Assembly: GCA_913053795.1 (NCBI GenBank)
Contig: CAJXGZ010000082.1
Coordinates: forward strand, 1 to 9,074
Reading direction: 5' to 3'
Length of the DNA stretch: 9,074 bases
Source: an uncultured Rhodospirillales bacterium
GTDB lineage: Bacteria > Pseudomonadota > Alphaproteobacteria > Rhodospirillales > 2-02-FULL-58-16
In this document: one piece after another, positions 6,434 to 9,074 of the stretch
Layout: each line of letters starts with the position of its first letter
Numbering within the stretch: position 1 is the stretch's first letter
The notes under the pieces: generated by a model
The model's input: only the letters and a program-made list of their open reading frames with translations
What the model was told of the DNA's origin: nothing
Databases searched by the model: none
Position numbers and translations under genes: made by a program

Positions 6434-6774
6434 TGAAGCGGTATCTTTACACAATCCTGACGTCATTGATGGTGGTGGCCGCGCTGGGACTTAGCCCCGC
6501 TCCCGCCGCCGCCCAGTCCCTGGACCAGCTTCGCGCCTCGGGCGCCGTCGGCGAAGGCGCTGACGGTTTTGTGCGGGTGCGCACTCCCGGCGGCGGCGCC
6601 CAGGCCGTGGCCGATACGGTGAACGCCAAGCGCCGCGCCATCTACTCCAAGCGCGCCGCCGAGCAAGGGGTGGCGCTCGAAGAGGTCGGACGCGTCTATT
6701 TCGATCAAATCATCAACAAGGCGCCGGCGGGGACTTGGTATCTAAACAAGTCGGGCGCCTGGGTGCGGAAATAG
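6433..6774 (+). CDS. ydbL: YdbL-like periplasmic protein (DUF1318)
   Basis: This is a 113-residue secreted protein. The signal peptide covers about residues 1-27, with cleavage after APAAA. The mature domain has the DUF1318/YdbL pattern: a short helix LDQLRASGAVGEGADGFVRV, then NAKRRAIYSKRAAEQG, where NAKRRAIY is the family core, then a C-terminal APAGTWYLNKSGAWVRK. In E. coli, YdbL is a periplasmic partner of the YdbH-YnbE bridge, reported to modulate their interaction in a chaperone-like way. The start overlaps the ynbE stop, and GGAG lies eight bases ahead (6421-6424). Gene order ydbH-ynbE-ydbL matches E. coli exactly. The next gene begins 25 bases after the stop with no terminator between. 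Confidence 0.88.
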   Translation: MKRYLYTILTSLMVVAALGLSPAPAAAQSLDQLRASGAVGEGADGFVRVRTPGGGAQAVADTVNAKRRAIYSKRAAEQGVALEEVGRVYFDQIINKAPAGTWYLNKSGAWVRK

Positions 6775-6799
6775 GCTCCATCGTCTAAGAGCCTCTGGC

Positions 6800-7327
6800 A
6801 TGCGCAAACGGATTTTTTTTATTATCATTGTTCTCGCCGCCTTTGTTTTTACCGGCGGCGCCTTGGCGCAGGACGATCCCCGCGACCGAATCCCCGCATT
6901 GCTGAATAATGTTTTGGAGATAAATAAAACGGGCAAGGCCATCTCATGGTCAAACGCGGCCACCGGCAATTCCGGCGAGATCACCATCACCAAGACGTAT
7001 GTCCTGGGCCGGGACACCAATTGCCGCGACTACGCCCGCACCACCAATTTTCCCAACGGCGGCGGGTTCGAGGTGACGGGAACCGGTTGCCGCAACAAGA
7101 CGGGCAATTGGAATCTGGAGGAAGGCGCGCCGAAAAATATTGACGTCGCCAAGGCCCCCGCCAAGGTTTCCGCCAAGGCCCCCGCCAAGGTTCCCGCCAA
7201 GGTCTCCGCCCCAGCGAAGAAGCCCTCGCCGCCGGCCGTCAAGAAACCCCGCGTCAAGGTCAAGGCGCTGAAGAAGGTTCCCGTTTCGCTCGGCGGAACC
7301 GTCCCGTCAAAATCCGACGACTACTGA
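6800..7327 (+). CDS. Secreted protein with 17-kDa surface-antigen-like domain and Lys/Ala/Pro-rich tail
   Basis: This is a 175-residue exported protein. The signal peptide is residues 1-23 (MRKR then a hydrophobic run, cleavage at ALA/QDD). Residues about 44-107 read GKAISWSNAATGNSGEITIT, then two cysteine motifs, NCRDYART and GTGCRNKTGNWNL. This is the pattern of the RT0821/Lpp0805-type (17-kDa-antigen-like) surface domain; Cys75 and Cys97 could form a disulfide. It is not a lipoprotein, since no lipobox is seen. From about residue 116 the protein becomes a cationic, proline-rich tail built on AKAP/AKVS/AKVP units, probably disordered, ending SKSDDY. Such tails could bind anionic lipid, peptidoglycan or LPS, but that is inference. 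The start has only a weak AAGAG upstream. The stop shares one base with the kinase start. The family assignment is from pattern only. Confidence 0.75.
   Translation: MRKRIFFIIIVLAAFVFTGGALAQDDPRDRIPALLNNVLEINKTGKAISWSNAATGNSGEITITKTYVLGRDTNCRDYARTTNFPNGGGFEVTGTGCRNKTGNWNLEEGAPKNIDVAKAPAKVSAKAPAKVPAKVSAPAKKPSPPAVKKPRVKVKALKKVPVSLGGTVPSKSDDY
7148..7207 (+). repeat. Five tandem copies of a 12-base unit in the tail coding region
   Basis: The unit is GCCAAGGYYYCC, repeated five times in frame and encoding AKAP, AKVS, AKAP, AKVP, AKVS. The first two pairs also form a 24-base higher-order repeat (7148-7171 and 7172-7195). Variation is confined to the last half of each unit. Because the unit is a multiple of three, copy-number change would lengthen or shorten the tail without shifting the frame. 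Confidence 0.85.
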
Positions 7328-8115
7328 TGGGCCTGGACAAAAGCATCCTTGAAGATTGGGAAATCGTCGCGCCCATGGGACACGGGGCTTTTTCCAAGGC
7401 CCATCTGGCGCGGCGGCGGAGCGATGGACTCAAGGCCGTCATCAAGGCGTTCGCCGGCGGCGGCCTGGACCGTTTTGAGCGTGAGGCGCGGATTCTCGCC
7501 GCCGTCAATCACGCCAACGTCATCCGCCTCTTGGACCAAGGCCGGGATAGCGAAAATGCTTGGCTGGCCTTCGCTCACGAGGGCGGCGAAACCCTTGAGG
7601 CGGTCTTGTCCCGATCCAAGGGAAAGCTCGACGAGGCGCGCATCCTCTCGATTCTCGGCGGCCTTCTCGACGCCCTGGAGAGCCTGCATGGGGCGGGATA
7701 TCTGCACCGGGACATCAAGTCGACCAACATCCTCGTTCGCCCCGGTGATCGTCCGCTGCTGCTGGATTTCGGCGCCGCCCTGCCGATCGGCGACCAATCC
7801 CCGGACAGCCATGATTTCAGCGAACTGACGCCCGGCTACGCGCCGCTTGAGCAGTACAGGCAAGGCGGCGGCCCAGGCGGGGGAGAAGGGCCGTGGACGG
7901 ATATTTACGCGCTGGGGGCCGTACTCTATAGAATAGCCGCCGGCAAGACCCCCGTGGACGCGCCGGCCCGTTTCTCCGGGGAGGATCAGGAGTCCGCGGC
8001 GCGCGCGGGGCGGGGGCGTTATTCACGGGGGCTTCTCAAAACCATCGATTGGGCGTTAATGTTGGACCCGAAAGACAGGTTTTTCTCCGCCGCCCAATGG
8101 AAGGAAGAGCTATAG
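7327..8115 (+). CDS. Hanks-type serine/threonine protein kinase (soluble, single domain)
   Basis: This 262-residue protein is almost entirely a kinase domain, and all key residues are present. It has a glycine loop GHGAFSKAHLA (18-28), the ATP lysine Lys40 in AVIKAF, Glu53 of helix C in FEREARIL, and the catalytic loop HRDIKSTNIL (127-136) with Asp129, Lys131 and Asn134. It also has the metal-binding DFG (147-149), the activation-segment end TPGYAPLEQY (168-177), helix F WTDIYALGAVLYR with Asp192, and the late Arg251 in DPKDRF. It should therefore be catalytically active. The usual Pro after the catalytic Lys is Ser here. No membrane span, PASTA or TPR region is present, so it is probably cytoplasmic. 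There is no good ribosome-binding site; the ATG sits in TGATG with the previous stop, pointing to reinitiation. The beta-helix membrane protein starts 11 bases after its stop and is an obvious candidate partner. Confidence 0.93.
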   Translation: MGLDKSILEDWEIVAPMGHGAFSKAHLARRRSDGLKAVIKAFAGGGLDRFEREARILAAVNHANVIRLLDQGRDSENAWLAFAHEGGETLEAVLSRSKGKLDEARILSILGGLLDALESLHGAGYLHRDIKSTNILVRPGDRPLLLDFGAALPIGDQSPDSHDFSELTPGYAPLEQYRQGGGPGGGEGPWTDIYALGAVLYRIAAGKTPVDAPARFSGEDQESAARAGRGRYSRGLLKTIDWALMLDPKDRFFSAAQWKEEL

Positions 8116-8125
8116 CTTTGAGAAC

Positions 8126-9074
8126 ATGGCTCCATTTCAAGACATGATTGACGACGGCGTTCCGCCCACCGTCCGCATCCAACGGCTTCTCGCCGACGGC
8201 TCCAAGCCGCCTTCCAAGGGCAAGCGCAAACGCCCGAAGAAGGTCCGTGCCGCGAAGCCGAGAAACGTCAACGCCTGGCGGATCGCCTCGCGCATGGTCT
8301 TGCTGGCGGCTTTGATCATCGGCGTCGTCCATGTGTGGCCCATCCTCGTCGGCTGGAGCAAGGCGGAATGGGTCATCGACGCCAACGGCGGCGGCGACGC
8401 CAAAACCATCGGCGAAGCGCTGGCCCTGGCGCGGGACGGCGCCATTATCCGCATCAATCCCGGCTCCTACCCTGAGTCCCTGACCATCGTCAGTCCCATC
8501 CGCTTGATGGGCGCCGGCGAGACGTCGCTGGAGGTGGTCATCACGTCCAAAAAAGGACCTTGCCTGCTGGTGACGGCCGAGAGCGGATCGGTGAGCAAGT
8601 TGAGCCTTGTCGGCGCCGGGGAAAAAGGAACCCCGTGCCTGGACCTGGCCGGCGGCCGATTCAACGTCGAGAACACGCGCATCACCAACAGCGCCGGTCC
8701 CGCCGTGCTGGTGCGGGGCATGGCCGACCCCATCATCCGGGGTAACCGGATCATGGGCGTTGACGGTCCCGGATTGCTGATTACGGAAAAGGCGCGGGGC
8801 ACCTTCACCGATAACACCATTTCGCTCACCACCTACCCTGGAATCATCGTCAAGGGCCAAGCGGCGCCCCTCATCGCCAGCAACCGCATCGAGAATGCGG
8901 GGCAAGCGGGAATCCTGGTTACCGGCGGCGGGCGTTTTTTGGATAACGTCATCTCGGACAGCGGCAAGTCCGGCGTCGAGGTGCGCGGCGGCGGCGACCC
9001 CGTTTTCGTCGGCAACCGCATCGAGTCTTCGAGGGAGGCCGGGGTCTATATCCATGCCTTTTGCGGTGGTGACG
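8126..9074 (+). CDS. Single-pass membrane protein with right-handed parallel beta-helix (PbH1/NosD-like), 3' end outside window
   Basis: The reading frame is open from 8126 to the window end (316 codons, no stop). Residues 1-30 are a polar cytoplasmic segment, and 30-47 are strongly basic (KGKRKRPKKVR and on). About 55-77 is a membrane span (ASRMVLLAALIIGVVHVWPI). Topology is thus N-inside with the rest in the periplasm. The outer domain opens like a pectinesterase/DUF1565 cap (VIDANGGGDAKTIGEALALA, then GSYPESLTI). It continues as beta-helix rungs marked by NTRI, GNRI, DNTI, SNRI, DNVI and GNRI near residues 183, 207, 230, 253, 274 and 297, a spacing of about 21-24. Such folds bind or cleave polysaccharides or act as scaffolds; no catalytic site can be assigned. 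ATG 8126 is chosen as the first in-frame start after the kinase stop; ATG 8144 is an alternative. Neither has a strong ribosome-binding site. Confidence 0.85.
   Translation, partial: MAPFQDMIDDGVPPTVRIQRLLADGSKPPSKGKRKRPKKVRAAKPRNVNAWRIASRMVLLAALIIGVVHVWPILVGWSKAEWVIDANGGGDAKTIGEALALARDGAIIRINPGSYPESLTIVSPIRLMGAGETSLEVVITSKKGPCLLVTAESGSVSKLSLVGAGEKGTPCLDLAGGRFNVENTRITNSAGPAVLVRGMADPIIRGNRIMGVDGPGLLITEKARGTFTDNTISLTTYPGIIVKGQAAPLIASNRIENAGQAGILVTGGGRFLDNVISDSGKSGVEVRGGGDPVFVGNRIESSREAGVYIHAFCGGD

Noticed and set aside
7148..7207. CRISPR or phase-variable frameshift repeat
   Set aside because: Units are 12 bases without spacers and are in frame; copy changes would not switch the gene off.
8036..9055. 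Long open frame on the minus strand (339 codons)
   Set aside because: It lies opposite the kinase end and the beta-helix gene, whose translation has clear motifs and a membrane span. The antisense product is Asp/Gly/Ala/His-rich, low in family resemblance, and typical of a shadow frame in GC-rich DNA.

Overview
The window looks like a stretch of chromosome from a GC-rich alphaproteobacterium, most likely of the Rhodospirillales/Magnetospirillum type. This is inferred from three things: the GC-rich codon use, a heme d1 gene order E-C-F-D as in Paracoccus-type denitrifiers, and an alphaproteobacterial-style ydbH-ynbE-ydbL locus. No rRNA, tRNA, transposase, integrase or CRISPR array was seen. 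Coding density is very high and base and codon use look uniform, so I see no sign of recent transfer.

The window has two divergent blocks that part at an 85-bp gap (4004-4088).

Left block (minus strand, 4003 down to 1) is one unbroken chain of seven genes: thyA, folA, an unrecognised 92-residue ORF, nirE, nirC, nirF and the start of nirD (cut by the window edge). Every junction is an overlap (TAATG, ATGA, GTGA, an 8-nt overlap, ATGA, ATGA). The whole set is therefore probably one transcript with coupled translation. thyA and folA form the thymidylate cycle. nirE, nirC, nirF and nirD belong to heme d1 biosynthesis for cytochrome cd1 nitrite reductase: NirE makes precorrin-2, NirD decarboxylates siroheme, NirF is the late periplasmic dehydrogenase and NirC is a small cytochrome c. 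nirS itself is not upstream of nirE, where it sits in Paracoccus. Its place is taken by thyA-folA-orf92.

Right block (plus strand, 4089 to the end) has six co-directional genes. The first three are ydbH, ynbE and ydbL, the inter-membrane bridge system that moves phospholipids toward the outer membrane. These are followed, nearly without gaps, by three more genes. The first is a secreted protein with a 17-kDa-surface-antigen-like domain and a Lys/Ala/Pro-rich repeat tail. The second is a complete soluble Hanks-type Ser/Thr kinase that starts in the stop codon of the previous gene. The third is a single-pass membrane protein with a basic cytoplasmic tail and a right-handed beta-helix outside, cut by the window end. 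This kinase/beta-helix/surface-antigen extension of a lipid-transport operon is the part most likely to be undescribed. A functional link among the six genes is inferred from layout only.
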